64,000 nucleotides of DNA, taken from contig NZ_MTQF01000006.1 in the NCBI RefSeq assembly GCF_001975985.1, forward strand, positions 95,470 through 159,469, in the 5' to 3' direction. Origin of the DNA: [Flexibacter] sp. ATCC 35103 (GTDB lineage Bacteria; Bacteroidota; Bacteroidia; Flavobacteriales; Flavobacteriaceae). Below are positions 18,223 to 27,934 of the stretch, piece after piece (within the stretch, counting starts at the first letter, position 1; each line of letters begins with the position of its first letter). Both the position numbers and the translations under genes were made by a program. Below the pieces are notes generated by a model. That model was not told the origin of the DNA. It was given only the letters and a program-made list of their open reading frames with translations, and made no database searches.

Positions 18223-21200
18223 TTATTTCTTGACTACAAAAAGTACTTTTTCTTTTATTTCAGATTGTGGAATTACTACTGTTTTTCCTCCTTTTATGTT
18301 TGCTTTTTTAGTAAAATTTCCTGTTGTGGCGTTGATTGCGTATACTTCAAAATCTCCTTTGAAATCAGAAAGATCAACTGAAATTTCTTTTTCATTTTTG
18401 ATGTAGAAAAGATAACTTTTTCCGCTATTTTCTAATGTCCATATATTGTCTGAAAACGTATTTCCGGCAACTAATTTCATTTCGCTTAAAGCGGAATAAA
18501 ATACAGGAAGTTCAATTTTTGGAATATTTGGCAAAGAAGCTCCCGCCATTAATACCGGCCAACAAAATCTTGAAGATCCGTCTGTTGAATATAAAATGAC
18601 TTTTTCAGGATACTTTTCGCGATATTCCCTAACAGCACGATACACCTGATCGTCTGTTTCTTTTCCGGTTTTTAATTTTCTAGCGTGTTGTCTTGGTGCC
18701 AGATTTACTCCGCCTTGCGGTGCATATGCAGATCCATCTTCTTTATAATACCAATAACGAATATCAATTGCGTCTACTGTTTTAGCTCTTTGTGCATCAT
18801 TTAAAATAGCATCCTGAACATCTTTTGTGGCGCTTAATCCAATGATTGCTTTTTTACCGGTTTCGTCTTTCCATTTTTGAACTTCATCTATCCAAAACTG
18901 CATAAAGTGAAGTGGTCCTGTATATTCGGCACTTGTTAACTGAATTACATTACTGTTTTCCTGAAAGTTTTCTAACGATTTACGGATAAATCCCTGATGT
19001 AATTTTCTTCTTGCCGGATTGGTCACATCATAAAACTGTTCTGCCATAAAAATACGTTTGTCACCTGCATATGGCGGTGGTTCCGGAAAACCTGTACTGT
19101 TTATATTATTTGCAGAACGCCACGGTGAACTCGCCCAATGTGCTCCGGCTTCGATAATATTATGCTGAAAATATTGTTGATTGACTAACAATTGTCCTTT
19201 GGTTTCTGCCAAATCAGCAAAAAGTGATAAGCGTTCCCAATACCAATCATTAAATTTTGTCAGATCATATTTACTCAGCTGATCCCAGGCAAATTCCTGA
19301 CCGCTTCTTGCAAACGGCTGTTCGTAAAATGGCGGCCAGACATCGGCATCAAAACGGCGGACTCTTTCGTGATCGTCCATTCTTCTTTCGTACCATAATC
19401 CGTAATTATGTTCTAAAGCCACCATATTATTGGCATTCAAATAATCTGTGACTTCGCTGATATTATCTGTAAATCCGGTTCCTGTTCTTCCCGGAACAAA
19501 TCTTGTAACATCTGGCAATGCTTTAGAAATATCACTATCTCTAAGACTTCCCCGCCACCACGGCACGCTTAATCTATTTCCGGCAATTACTTTATTATCA
19601 TAAGTCAGCCAGCCATTTTTAGTGATTACTTTATTTTCTGAAACACTATTTTGTGTCGTATTTAATTTTAAATCATTGGCGTTTTTCAGACCTGAATTGT
19701 TCGTATCAATTGGATTTGATTTTGAAACTTCGGCAATCCATTCTAATAAACTTTTTTTTGGTTCATGTGAATTTTTGGTTAATTCCTGTGCCACTTCAAC
19801 AGCTGGACTTGATGAAGGTTCTGAGCCTAAATCATAAATAAACGGTTTTACAGGAAGTTCTCCTAAACGAGTTTCTAACTGTGCATAAAACAAACTTCTC
19901 GGACTGATATGACCGTTGACATCTTTCCAATGTCCATCGCCAGCCATGATTCCGCCCCAAACTCCAAAAGCCCAGTTTTGCGCTGTTGGCGGACTATAAC
20001 ATTCTATTTTAGAAGCCGAAGTTTCCCAAATAACGCTATTTGCAGCCGTCCAGCCTGCGCCTCTTCCGTTTTGTTCTCTGTTATTATAACTTAAAGCGTG
20101 TCCGTCTACATACGAAACATCAAATAAAACTCCGGTTGCCCAACTGCCAATGGCGCCGCTATTATTAAAAGGTAAATAAGATTGGCATTGAATAAATGCA
20201 TTTGGACCTGTTGTTCCAAATCCGCCTACTGCAAAATCGTGATAACCGTATTCTGAATAGCAACGCTGAAACAAGGTTTGCTGCCCTTCGGTATAAAAAG
20301 TATGTCGCCTAAAACCGGCGATTTCAGAAACTGGTTCTGTTGCGATACAATCTTCAACTGTAATTTGTTGTGCCGATTTTAATAACGCAACTGCTCCTCC
20401 GGCAAAATGTTTGAAATTAACTTGTTTGATCCATGCATTTTTTGTGTTTTCAATGCTAATTCCTAACCATCTGTGTTCTTCGTCTTTTGGTTTTGAAGTA
20501 TCATAAGTTGATTTTAGCAGAATATTTTCAATTCCGATTTGCTCGATTCTTCCCGGCCAAGTATATGTTGTAACTTTTGCAGTTCCGTAAACGTCATCCA
20601 AAGTCATTGTTAATGGCGCATTTAGTGTTACTTCATTGCCATTAATTTTGGTTACGATTCTATTCCAGGTAATATCCCAATCATTTTTTTTCCAGCCAAC
20701 CCAACCGGTTTCTGCACCAAAATCATCCATTTTTAACTCTTTAATCCAATTATCGGCTAAAAGTTTTGTAATGATAATTTCATCAAATGGTTTTAATTTT
20801 GAGACATTTTTTAACTGAATTGTTTTTGTTCCGAGTGGTGAATAAGTTGTATTGAATTCAAAAGTTTCGCCTAATTTTTTATCATCAATTCCTAAAACTC
20901 TAATGACAGCTTCTCTTTTTAATCCGGTTCCTAAAAGAATGGTTCCGGTTTCATTGTTTCCGCTTCCGCGTAAAACAACTCCTGATTTTTTAATGAATAA
21001 TGTTCCGCTAATTTTAAAAGTTCCTTTGTCTAAAAGTACTGCACCTCGAAAACCTGATTTATTGGGTTTTAGATTACTAACATAATCAATCGCTGCCTGA
21101 ATTTTTTGGGTTGCATCTTCTTCTTGTTTCGGAACAAAAATTTTATTCTCTACATTCGGAATCGCTTTTTCTGAAGCCATATATCCGGCATAAGAAAAGT

Positions 21201-21381
21201 CAGGAACCTGATTTCCTTTTGCGTCTGCTGTAAAAGAAAGTTTACCTTCTTTGGTTTTTACAATATCAGGAAATGAGTTTTGTGCTGTGATATTACTAAT
21301 GCAAAAAAGCAAAGTAAAAGCAGACAAAATCATTTTATCTTTTTGAAGAGGAATTATATTTTTTAGTTGGGTAAAATTCAT
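18223..21381 (-). CDS. Two-domain protein: beta-helix plus C-terminal DUF6298-like domain
   Basis: 1052 residues, secreted (hydrophobic segment ending SNITAQ; a second possible start at 21333 would shorten the n-region). Residues of about 70-560 read as a parallel beta-helix of the pectate-lyase type (GVVLRGSGNNETGTILLG, GISIENTKNAWIKQVNF). Residues of about 590-1050 form a separate domain with TIM-barrel-like traits (YGLWYERRMDDHERVRR, QLTSAEYTGPLHFMQFW, LYSTDGSSRFCWP) that I associate with DUF6298. I know no defined reaction for this pairing. It sits directly between PL1 and GH140, so a pectin role is likely: possibly a lyase or hydrolase on the helix and a glycosidase or binding role for the second domain. 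Confidence 0.6.
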   Translation of the reverse strand: MNFTQLKNIIPLQKDKMILSAFTLLFCISNITAQNSFPDIVKTKEGKLSFTADAKGNQVPDFSYAGYMASEKAIPNVENKIFVPKQEEDATQKIQAAIDYVSNLKPNKSGFRGAVLLDKGTFKISGTLFIKKSGVVLRGSGNNETGTILLGTGLKREAVIRVLGIDDKKLGETFEFNTTYSPLGTKTIQLKNVSKLKPFDEIIITKLLADNWIKELKMDDFGAETGWVGWKKNDWDITWNRIVTKINGNEVTLNAPLTMTLDDVYGTAKVTTYTWPGRIEQIGIENILLKSTYDTSKPKDEEHRWLGISIENTKNAWIKQVNFKHFAGGAVALLKSAQQITVEDCIATEPVSEIAGFRRHTFYTEGQQTLFQRCYSEYGYHDFAVGGFGTTGPNAFIQCQSYLPFNNSGAIGSWATGVLFDVSYVDGHALSYNNREQNGRGAGWTAANSVIWETSASKIECYSPPTAQNWAFGVWGGIMAGDGHWKDVNGHISPRSLFYAQLETRLGELPVKPFIYDLGSEPSSSPAVEVAQELTKNSHEPKKSLLEWIAEVSKSNPIDTNNSGLKNANDLKLNTTQNSVSENKVITKNGWLTYDNKVIAGNRLSVPWWRGSLRDSDISKALPDVTRFVPGRTGTGFTDNISEVTDYLNANNMVALEHNYGLWYERRMDDHERVRRFDADVWPPFYEQPFARSGQEFAWDQLSKYDLTKFNDWYWERLSLFADLAETKGQLLVNQQYFQHNIIEAGAHWASSPWRSANNINSTGFPEPPPYAGDKRIFMAEQFYDVTNPARRKLHQGFIRKSLENFQENSNVIQLTSAEYTGPLHFMQFWIDEVQKWKDETGKKAIIGLSATKDVQDAILNDAQRAKTVDAIDIRYWYYKEDGSAYAPQGGVNLAPRQHARKLKTGKETDDQVYRAVREYREKYPEKVILYSTDGSSRFCWPVLMAGASLPNIPKIELPVFYSALSEMKLVAGNTFSDNIWTLENSGKSYLFYIKNEKEISVDLSDFKGDFEVYAINATTGNFTKKANIKGGKTVVIPQSEIKEKVLFVVKK

Positions 21382-21406
21382 TTTACTTTTAGCTTTTTCA
21401 AATTTT

Positions 21407-21489
21407 AGAATATAGGAAATAGAGTAAAGAATATAGATCTTTCCAAAGCTAATCTATTTTTTTCTACTGTCTATTTTCTATATTCTTTA
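21407..21489. repeat. Imperfect inverted repeat rich in AGAATATAG
   Basis: AGAATATAGGAAATAGAG near 21407 is largely complementary to GTCTATTTTCTATATTCT near 21472-21489. It is AT-rich and fills the gap between PL1 and the DUF6298 gene. Confidence 0.55.
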
Positions 21490-21505
21490 TTCTATTCTCT
21501 AATTT

Positions 21506-23215
21506 TTACTGCAATAATCCCTTTGATAATTTCGATAATGTATCTGTATTATTTTCCGTTTTTGTCCAGTCTGTTTTAGATTTTGGATCTATACCGTTAA
21601 AATATTTTTCGATGTTGGTATATCCGTCTCCGTTTGAATCTTTATTGGCATCTGAAGCATCATTTGGATTTAATCCGAATTTTTTCTCCCAGGCATCCGG
21701 TATTCCGTCATTATCAGAATCTTTATAGGCTTTTCCTTTGTAAACAGGATAACCGCCAACCTGATCTGGATGGGTTATAATTCCTTTTTTATAGGAATCT
21801 GCGGGTAATCTTCTTTTAATGAATTCTTTGCCAATAGCATTTTCCAATCCGTCTTTAGTTTCAATTTTTCCGGTACGGACTTGTTTGATGATTCTTTCAT
21901 CTACTGCATCTCTTTTTGGCAAAGTTGCGCCAACATTATTCAGTACAAATTCATACGCTTCTTCTGCTTTCATAATGGTGATATGTGGCATCGGGAATGC
22001 TTTCGGCTGTTTGATAAATTCTAAATACTCTTTAGTTTCAGCTTCTGATTGATCTTCTAATTGTACGCCACCATTCCAGTTATCTGCTGTAACTTCTGGT
22101 GAACCTACTATATAATTCCCGTCAACATAAGCTCTTCCATATGTTTTAGGTGTCATATATCCTGATTCAGGTTTTAAAATCCTGTATCGAATAGGCTGAT
22201 CTGAAGGTGTGATTGGTCCGGGTTTAAAATAATTATTGATGATATTAAACATCGAACGATAATCTCCTCCGTCAAGGGAACGATTCCACCAATTGAAGAT
22301 GACATTATTTACGAAATTAAAGTCGCCATACATCCCGATAGAAGCATTTCTGGAGATATTATCAGCCCATAGATTTCTCATGAAAGTACTGTTTAATCCG
22401 CCAATAGTACTACCAAAAGCGTGATTGTAAGTATCTAAACCTTCAGACGAAATCGTATTTTGAATGGTAATATTACAAGCAGGCAATTTCTCTAATTTTG
22501 ATTTGTCATTGGCTTGAAACTGATGTCTGTATAAAGAGATATTTTCGTCTAATCCCCAGCTTACAGAGCAATGATCTACAATAATATTCCCAATTGGGTT
22601 TCCGCCCAGCGCATCATCTCTGCGGGTAACTTCTGTAGCACCTCTTCGAAAACGCATGTGCCTGATAATGACATCGTGTGTGTCGATTTCTAAAGTTTCT
22701 CCTGCAATACAAATTCCGTCACCAGGAGCTGTTTGTCCGGCAATGGTAACGTAAGGCGCACGCATGCTAATTCTCTTTTTTAGCTGAATAATTCCGGAAA
22801 CATTAAACACAATTGTTCTTGCTCCAACGGCTTCACAAGCTTCACGAAAGGTACCTTTACCGCTGTCTTCTAAACTGGTAACTACAAATATTTTTCCGCC
22901 TCTTCCTCCCTGCGTAAATGCTCCTCCGCCTTCGGCACCGGGAAATGCAGGAATATCTGCCCAAACAAAATCTTTTGGATAAGATGCCCATGGTAAATAA
23001 GGTTTCCCAAGTTTTGCTTCGGCCTGAATAATACTATAATTGGAAGTCCAGATTTCGTTTAACCTTTTCTCTTCATCTGCCAATAATGCATCGGCTTTTT
23101 CCTGAAGTGGTTTTGGAATCTGAGGATATTGGGCATACACTGATGAAAAAACGGAACAGAATGAAAATGCAATTAATGTTCGTTTCAGAATGCTGTGTGT
23201 AGAATTATTTTGCAT
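21506..23215 (-). CDS. Pectate lyase, PL1, with C-terminal calcium-repeat segment
   Basis: 569 residues, signal peptide ending SVYAQ. A helical linker (residues about 25-85) precedes the PL1 beta-helix, which starts at AFPGAEGGGAFTQGGRGG (about 88). Family motifs include TIAGQTAPGDGICIAGE, VIIRHMRFRRG and VDHCSVSWGLDENIS. The C-terminus (about 498 on) has DSDNDGIPDAWEKKFGLNP and DSNGDGYTNIEKY, thrombospondin-3-like Ca-binding repeats. It should beta-eliminate de-esterified polygalacturonan with Ca. It is closely similar in layout to the PL1 at 24135-25838, separated from it only by the DUF3826 gene, so a duplication is likely. Confidence 0.92.
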   Translation of the reverse strand: MQNNSTHSILKRTLIAFSFCSVFSSVYAQYPQIPKPLQEKADALLADEEKRLNEIWTSNYSIIQAEAKLGKPYLPWASYPKDFVWADIPAFPGAEGGGAFTQGGRGGKIFVVTSLEDSGKGTFREACEAVGARTIVFNVSGIIQLKKRISMRAPYVTIAGQTAPGDGICIAGETLEIDTHDVIIRHMRFRRGATEVTRRDDALGGNPIGNIIVDHCSVSWGLDENISLYRHQFQANDKSKLEKLPACNITIQNTISSEGLDTYNHAFGSTIGGLNSTFMRNLWADNISRNASIGMYGDFNFVNNVIFNWWNRSLDGGDYRSMFNIINNYFKPGPITPSDQPIRYRILKPESGYMTPKTYGRAYVDGNYIVGSPEVTADNWNGGVQLEDQSEAETKEYLEFIKQPKAFPMPHITIMKAEEAYEFVLNNVGATLPKRDAVDERIIKQVRTGKIETKDGLENAIGKEFIKRRLPADSYKKGIITHPDQVGGYPVYKGKAYKDSDNDGIPDAWEKKFGLNPNDASDANKDSNGDGYTNIEKYFNGIDPKSKTDWTKTENNTDTLSKLSKGLLQ

Positions 23216-23240
23216 GAGGGTTGATATGTAAAGTTTTATG

Positions 23241-23293
23241 GTTTTCAGTCGCAGTCTCCGTATACATTGAAAACTGAGACTGCGACTGAAAAC
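23241..23293. repeat. Hairpin, 18-bp perfect arms (CAGTCGCAGTCTC)
   Basis: GTTTTCAGTCGCAGTCTC (23241-23258) is exactly complementary to 23276-23293, with a 17-base loop. It lies between DUF3826 and PL1 and could end or stabilise part of the transcript. Confidence 0.8.
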
Positions 23294-23336
23294 TCCCTAA
23301 CAGATTTTTAAAACCCATTAGTCCTAAAATTAGAAT

Positions 23337-24008
23337 TTATTCTTTCGTTTTATTCTTTTCTCTTTCTTCAAGGCGTTTATGCCAATCGGCACTTTCTTTG
23401 TTTAGATCGTAACCTTCTTTTGATAAATAATTATTGATTCTTCCTTTGTATTTTCCAAACCAACCGTGTTTCTCTTTAGATGATCCGCCATCCATAGCAT
23501 GTTCTCTGGCTTCTACTAAGGCTTTATAAATATAATCTTTTTGTGCAGCGGTCAAATTAGGCAGCATGTCGTTGTAACCTGCAACCGTAATTGGCAAAAC
23601 GCCGTAGGTCATTCCGTCTTTCACTTCGGTAATTTTATCTTCGGTGAGTTGTTTTCCCAACTTTTTAAGGTAGGCTTTATGCAGTTTATCAATAGATTGA
23701 TCTGCTTTTGATTTTAGTTTATCGATGCTTTCGTTTTGCTTTTCTTTTGTTAAACCGGTGTCTTCTTTTATCTTTTTGATTTCGGCATCTCTCCCATCCT
23801 GAATTTCGCTTAGATCCCTAAATTGCTGTGCAACGATATCTATAACAGCTTTTTCTTTCTCGGGATTTTTCAATCCTAATTTATCGACAATTTTAGTCGC
23901 TCTTTCGTTAGTTACTTTGATATATTCCGGATCTAAATGCTGTTGTGCGATGCTGGTAAAAAATACCAAAAGCATTATCAAAACACTTATTTTTTTTATT
24001 GACTTCAT
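23337..24008 (-). CDS. DUF3826 family secreted protein
   Basis: 223 residues with a signal peptide (MKSIKKISVLIMLLVFFTSIAQQ). It is strongly charged and helical: LGLKNPEKEKAVIDIVAQQFRD, LKSKADQSIDKLHKAYLKKL, ending WHKRLEEREKNKTKE. The conserved-looking core is GMTYGVLPITVAGYNDMLP, and HGWFGKYKGRINNYLSKEGYD follows. I recognise it as the DUF3826 type that accompanies pectate lyases in Bacteroidota; its function is unknown. It sits between two PL1 genes on the same strand, so it may assist the lyases, for instance as a chaperone, inhibitor or binding partner. No catalytic motif is visible. Confidence 0.75.
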   Translation of the reverse strand: MKSIKKISVLIMLLVFFTSIAQQHLDPEYIKVTNERATKIVDKLGLKNPEKEKAVIDIVAQQFRDLSEIQDGRDAEIKKIKEDTGLTKEKQNESIDKLKSKADQSIDKLHKAYLKKLGKQLTEDKITEVKDGMTYGVLPITVAGYNDMLPNLTAAQKDYIYKALVEAREHAMDGGSSKEKHGWFGKYKGRINNYLSKEGYDLNKESADWHKRLEEREKNKTKE

Positions 24009-24045
24009 TTTAATAAAATTATGAATTACAATGCTATTTTTTTTA

Positions 24046-24115
24046 AAATCTACCAGATCTACAAAACCTGTTTGCTAATTTTCTCTGACAGATTTAGTAG
24101 ATTTGGTAGATTTTT
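24046..24115. repeat. Inverted repeat (AATCTACCAGATCTAC family)
   Basis: AAATCTACCAGATCTAC (from 24046) is complementary, with one mismatch, to GTAGATTTGGTAGATTT (24098-24114). It belongs to the same degenerate group as the CAGATTTAGCAGATT elements and lies between the second PL1 and DUF3826. Confidence 0.7.
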
Positions 24116-24134
24116 TTTCTGAATTATTTCTAAA

Positions 24135-25838
24135 CTATTCTTGTAAAGACTTAGTTAGGGTTTCGTGATTGTTATTTAGATCTTTCCAGTCTGTTTTTTG
24201 GTTTGGATCTGTACCGTTCAGGTATTCTTCGATATTAGAATATCCGTCATTATCTGAGTCGGTTTTAGCATCTGAAGGGTCATTTGGATTTAATCCGTGT
24301 TTTTTCTCCCATTTATCCGGCATTCCATCTTTGTCTGTGTCTACATAAGGTTTTCCTTTGTATTCTGGATATCCGCCAACTTGAGAAATATCTGTAATAA
24401 TTCCTTGTTTATAAGAATCCATAGGTAAACGTCTGTGTTCGAATTGGTAAAATGTTTTTTTCTCTAATCCTTTTGCATATTCAGGAACTCCGGTTTTAAC
24501 GGTTCTTACGATTCTTTCGTCTACTTTATCTCTGATTGGTAAAGTGGCTCCTACGTTTTTAAGTACAAAATCATACGATTCCTCTGCAGTCATGAATTTA
24601 TTAAACCAAGGCATTGGAAATGGTCTGTCGCTTTTCATTTTGGCAAAATAATCCTTGGCATCGTCATATGTCATTAGCTCCCCTTTTTTATTCTCTATCT
24701 GAATTCCGCCATCCCAATTGTCTTTCGTTACTTTATCATTATTGTTTACCACATTTCCGTTTACGTAAGCTCGTCCAAAAACCATATAAGGCAATTTGCT
24801 TCTTCCTGATTCCGGTTTTAAGATTCTGTAACTTATAGGCTGTGTTAAATCTGTAACGGGTCCTGGTTTATAAAAATTATTGATAATGTTGTAGTTGGCG
24901 GTATAATCACCACCATCTGTTGATCTGTTGTACCAGTTAAAAACGACATTATTCACAAAATTGAAAATTCCGTTCCATCCAATCGAAGGATTTCTACCGG
25001 CATTATTAGCCCACATATTTCTAACAAAAGCACAATTTTCTCCTCCTAAAGTACTCCCGAATGCGTGGTTGTATGTATCTAAAGCTTCCCCAAATAAACT
25101 GTTTTGAATGGTGATATTTACGGTTGGTTTTTTCTCATCCGGATATCCTGCTCCAGGGCTGTACATATGTCTGTAAATAGACATGTTTTCATCTAATCCC
25201 CAAGTTGCAGAAACGTGGTCGATCATGATATTTCCAACAGGATTTCCTCCAATAGCGTCATCACGACGGCCTACGAAAGTTTCTCCACGACGAAAACGCA
25301 TATGTCTGATAATTACATCGTGAGTATCAATCCATACGGATTCTCCTGCAATACAAATCCCGTCTCCCGGAGCTGTTTGTCCGGCAATGGTAATGTAAGG
25401 TGCACGAATAATTAGCGGACTTTTTATTCTGATAATTCCGGCAACATTAAATACTATTATTCTGGCTCCTCCTTTTTCGCAGGCTTCACGTAAAGTTCCC
25501 GGTCCTCTGTCTTCCAGACTTGTAACTGTGTAAACGTTTCCGCCACGTCCTCCGTAAGTAAACATTCCTCCACCCTCAGCTCCTGGAAATGCAGGAATTT
25601 CTGCCTGAGGTAAATCATTTGGTCTTGATGCCCACGGAATATATGGTTTACCATGTCTGGCTTCTTCTTCTATAATTACAAGTGCTTTTTCCCAAGCTTC
25701 GTCAGAAAGTCTTGAAGCTTCTTCTTTAATTGCCTTTTCTTGTGCCTGAACTTCAGCACTTAGCTTTGGATATTGAGCGAAACACTCGAAATTTCCCACG
25801 ACAACCAGAAATAGAATAAATAATACGGAATTTTTCAT
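24135..25838 (-). CDS. Pectate lyase, PL1 (first enzyme after SusCD)
   Basis: 567 residues, signal peptide ending ECFAQ. The PL1 beta-helix begins at AFPGAEGGGMFTYGGRGG (about 88) and includes TIAGQTAPGDGICIAGE, VIIRHMRFRRG and IDHVSATWGLDEN. The tail (about 496 on) repeats DTDKDGMPDKWEKKHGLNP and DSDNDGYSNIEEY, thrombospondin-3-like Ca sites. It is the first enzyme downstream of susD, suggesting high expression and early action on polygalacturonan outside or just inside the outer membrane. It is a paralog of the PL1 at 21506-23215, with the same domain order and nearly the same length. Confidence 0.93.
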   Translation of the reverse strand: MKNSVLFILFLVVVGNFECFAQYPKLSAEVQAQEKAIKEEASRLSDEAWEKALVIIEEEARHGKPYIPWASRPNDLPQAEIPAFPGAEGGGMFTYGGRGGNVYTVTSLEDRGPGTLREACEKGGARIIVFNVAGIIRIKSPLIIRAPYITIAGQTAPGDGICIAGESVWIDTHDVIIRHMRFRRGETFVGRRDDAIGGNPVGNIMIDHVSATWGLDENMSIYRHMYSPGAGYPDEKKPTVNITIQNSLFGEALDTYNHAFGSTLGGENCAFVRNMWANNAGRNPSIGWNGIFNFVNNVVFNWYNRSTDGGDYTANYNIINNFYKPGPVTDLTQPISYRILKPESGRSKLPYMVFGRAYVNGNVVNNNDKVTKDNWDGGIQIENKKGELMTYDDAKDYFAKMKSDRPFPMPWFNKFMTAEESYDFVLKNVGATLPIRDKVDERIVRTVKTGVPEYAKGLEKKTFYQFEHRRLPMDSYKQGIITDISQVGGYPEYKGKPYVDTDKDGMPDKWEKKHGLNPNDPSDAKTDSDNDGYSNIEEYLNGTDPNQKTDWKDLNNNHETLTKSLQE

Positions 25839-25873
25839 GTTAATTTTTAATTATGGTAATTCTTTTTAAACAA

Positions 25874-25903
25874 ATCACCTGTATTTTTAGAAATACAGGT
25901 GAT
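25874..25903. terminator. Strong hairpin between susD and the first PL1
   Basis: ATCACCTGTATTT (25874-25886) pairs perfectly with AAATACAGGTGAT (25891-25903), with a four-base loop. It lies just past the susD stop and before the PL1 start. The minus strand has a mixed T-rich tail (TTGTTT) and the plus strand T6. It probably reduces read-through, keeping susCD mRNA above enzyme mRNA. Confidence 0.75.
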
Positions 25904-25941
25904 CGTTTTTTATGTTTTAATAAATCATTTAGTGGCCAAAA

Positions 25942-27915
25942 CTATTCTTGGTAATTAAAAGTTCCGATACCTCCAGTAGTATCACTCCAACCGATAGTTT
26001 GCAATAACCATGGATTAGAAGTTAAAGCAGTTGTATTAAGACCACTTATATAATAATTAGGATTGAATTTAATTTTAACAGCTGCTCCACTAACGTTATC
26101 CATAGGTGTAACTAAATTTGCACGTACAAAGTTATTGTTATAAAATGTCGCTAAAGTTGTTAATTGGGTTTGAAAATTAGCTGCATCCGGATCAACAACA
26201 ATACTTGCGCGCAAAGTGGCCAAAGGATCAGCAGATGTTGCTGTTGTTTTGAATTGCAAATAATTCCCTGTTCGTTGTGTACCATTAATAGGTGCTAAAC
26301 CTAATTTACTTACAGTACCGGCATTAACTCCCGGAAGACCTTCATTATCATAAAGCATCCAACGCTGTACATCCCAAAAACGTTTCCCTTCATAAGCAAG
26401 CTCAACTCTACGCTCATATAATACGGCTTCAATAGCAGCATATTTGTCCCCTAATGTACCAATTCCGTAATTATTTGCAGACGGAATTCCAACACGAGCT
26501 CTAATTTTTCCTAGATAAGCTAAAGTATTTCCTGTTTGTCCCAAAGCTGCATAACATTCAGCAATATTCAATAGCAATTCTGCATAACGGTATTCCATAA
26601 TATCCGTTGGCGAATAAGCATAATTTACTGTATTAGTAGCTGTGGTATTGGTCATTTTTCTAACAAATGCAGGACTTGTCGATGTGGTATTAAGATCATT
26701 GAAATAAGCTTTACCGGTGTTATCCAGCCAACGATAAGACCAAAGAACTGCGTTTGCATTCTCTTTATATCCCCATTTTTCACCAGAGAAAGCAAATGTT
26801 CTGTAAAATCTTGGATCACGATTAAGAAAGAAAGTAAAATCATTATAACCATTAGCTGCAGTAGGTCTCTTGCCATCTGCCAGTGGGAATAAATCAATCA
26901 TTTCTTTAGGAGCCGAAACTCCTCCTGTTCCTCCCTGGCTTGGTAAACGTATTGATTTTTCCCAGTTATTGTTTACGTTAAAAGTTATGTCAGCATTTGC
27001 ATTTCCTAAAAGCTGAACGGTTATTGCTTCTCTACATTTAAGATTGTCAATCAAAAACATAGCTTCCCAATCTTTAATATTACCTCCGTATAATCCGTAC
27101 CCATTTTGTGTTAGTTGATTTTCTGCTGCCAGTCCAGCATCTAAAGCAGCTTGCCAACGTTCATTTGAACCATCCCAGTTTTTATTAAATAAAGGACTTG
27201 CATAGGTCAACAATACTCGGGATTTTTGAGCCAAAGCTGCCCCTTTTGTAAAACGTCCATAATTTGCAGAATTCCAATCTCCCGGCAATAAGCTGGCAGC
27301 CATGTCTAAATCTTTTATTATTTGCGCCACTACCTCAGATACTTTTGCTCTTGGGAGTTTAATACTTTCATCATCAACAGATGGATTTTGAACTGTTGTA
27401 ACAATAGGAACACCACCATAAGTACGCATTAAATCAAAATATTGTATAGCACGCATATAATACATTTGCCCTTTTGCCTGATCACGGAATGTCTTATCTA
27501 AAGCAGCTCCTTTTACATCAATATCTTCCAGTAAATTATTACATTCTCTAATTCTGGTATAGGCATTATTAACAATACCGGCACCAATCTTTGCACCAAA
27601 ATAGTCTTTAGCAACATCCGGAGTATTAAGTGTTTTACTTGGATTTGTATAATCCTGAACTCCTCCTATTTCTTCAGTCAATTTGGTATTTGCATCTGTA
27701 TAAACTCCAATCACACTTGATGTTGGTGATTTAAAAGATGCAAAAAACTCAAAATACTGATTATCCACATACGCTTGTACACGTTCCTGACTTTGATAAA
27801 AGGAATCATCATACTGCCCGATAGGCTTTACATCTTCCAGAAAATTGTCGCTGCAAGAAACACCTAAAACAAGCACAAATGCTAAAGTTATATATATATT
27901 AAATTTTGTTTTCAT
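25942..27915 (-). CDS. susD: SusD/RagB-like outer-membrane glycan-binding lipoprotein
   Basis: 657 residues from the ATG at 27915 (an in-frame ATG lies 9 bases upstream). The lipoprotein signal is MKTKFNIYITLAFVLVLGVSC, and the mature surface lipoprotein begins CSDNFLEDV, typical of SusD proteins. The helical TPR-like body includes MYYMRAIQYFDLMRTYGGVPIV and YRYAELLLNIAECYAALG near the C-terminal third, both hallmark SusD segments, and RRVELAYEGKRFWDVQRW. It should cap the SusC barrel and bind a pectic oligosaccharide. The susC stop is about 20 bases upstream, so the two are translated from one mRNA. Specificity cannot be read from sequence, though the enzyme set indicates pectin. Confidence 0.95.
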   Translation of the reverse strand: MKTKFNIYITLAFVLVLGVSCSDNFLEDVKPIGQYDDSFYQSQERVQAYVDNQYFEFFASFKSPTSSVIGVYTDANTKLTEEIGGVQDYTNPSKTLNTPDVAKDYFGAKIGAGIVNNAYTRIRECNNLLEDIDVKGAALDKTFRDQAKGQMYYMRAIQYFDLMRTYGGVPIVTTVQNPSVDDESIKLPRAKVSEVVAQIIKDLDMAASLLPGDWNSANYGRFTKGAALAQKSRVLLTYASPLFNKNWDGSNERWQAALDAGLAAENQLTQNGYGLYGGNIKDWEAMFLIDNLKCREAITVQLLGNANADITFNVNNNWEKSIRLPSQGGTGGVSAPKEMIDLFPLADGKRPTAANGYNDFTFFLNRDPRFYRTFAFSGEKWGYKENANAVLWSYRWLDNTGKAYFNDLNTTSTSPAFVRKMTNTTATNTVNYAYSPTDIMEYRYAELLLNIAECYAALGQTGNTLAYLGKIRARVGIPSANNYGIGTLGDKYAAIEAVLYERRVELAYEGKRFWDVQRWMLYDNEGLPGVNAGTVSKLGLAPINGTQRTGNYLQFKTTATSADPLATLRASIVVDPDAANFQTQLTTLATFYNNNFVRANLVTPMDNVSGAAVKIKFNPNYYISGLNTTALTSNPWLLQTIGWSDTTGGIGTFNYQE

Positions 27916-27934
27916 AATTGACATCGAATTTAAA

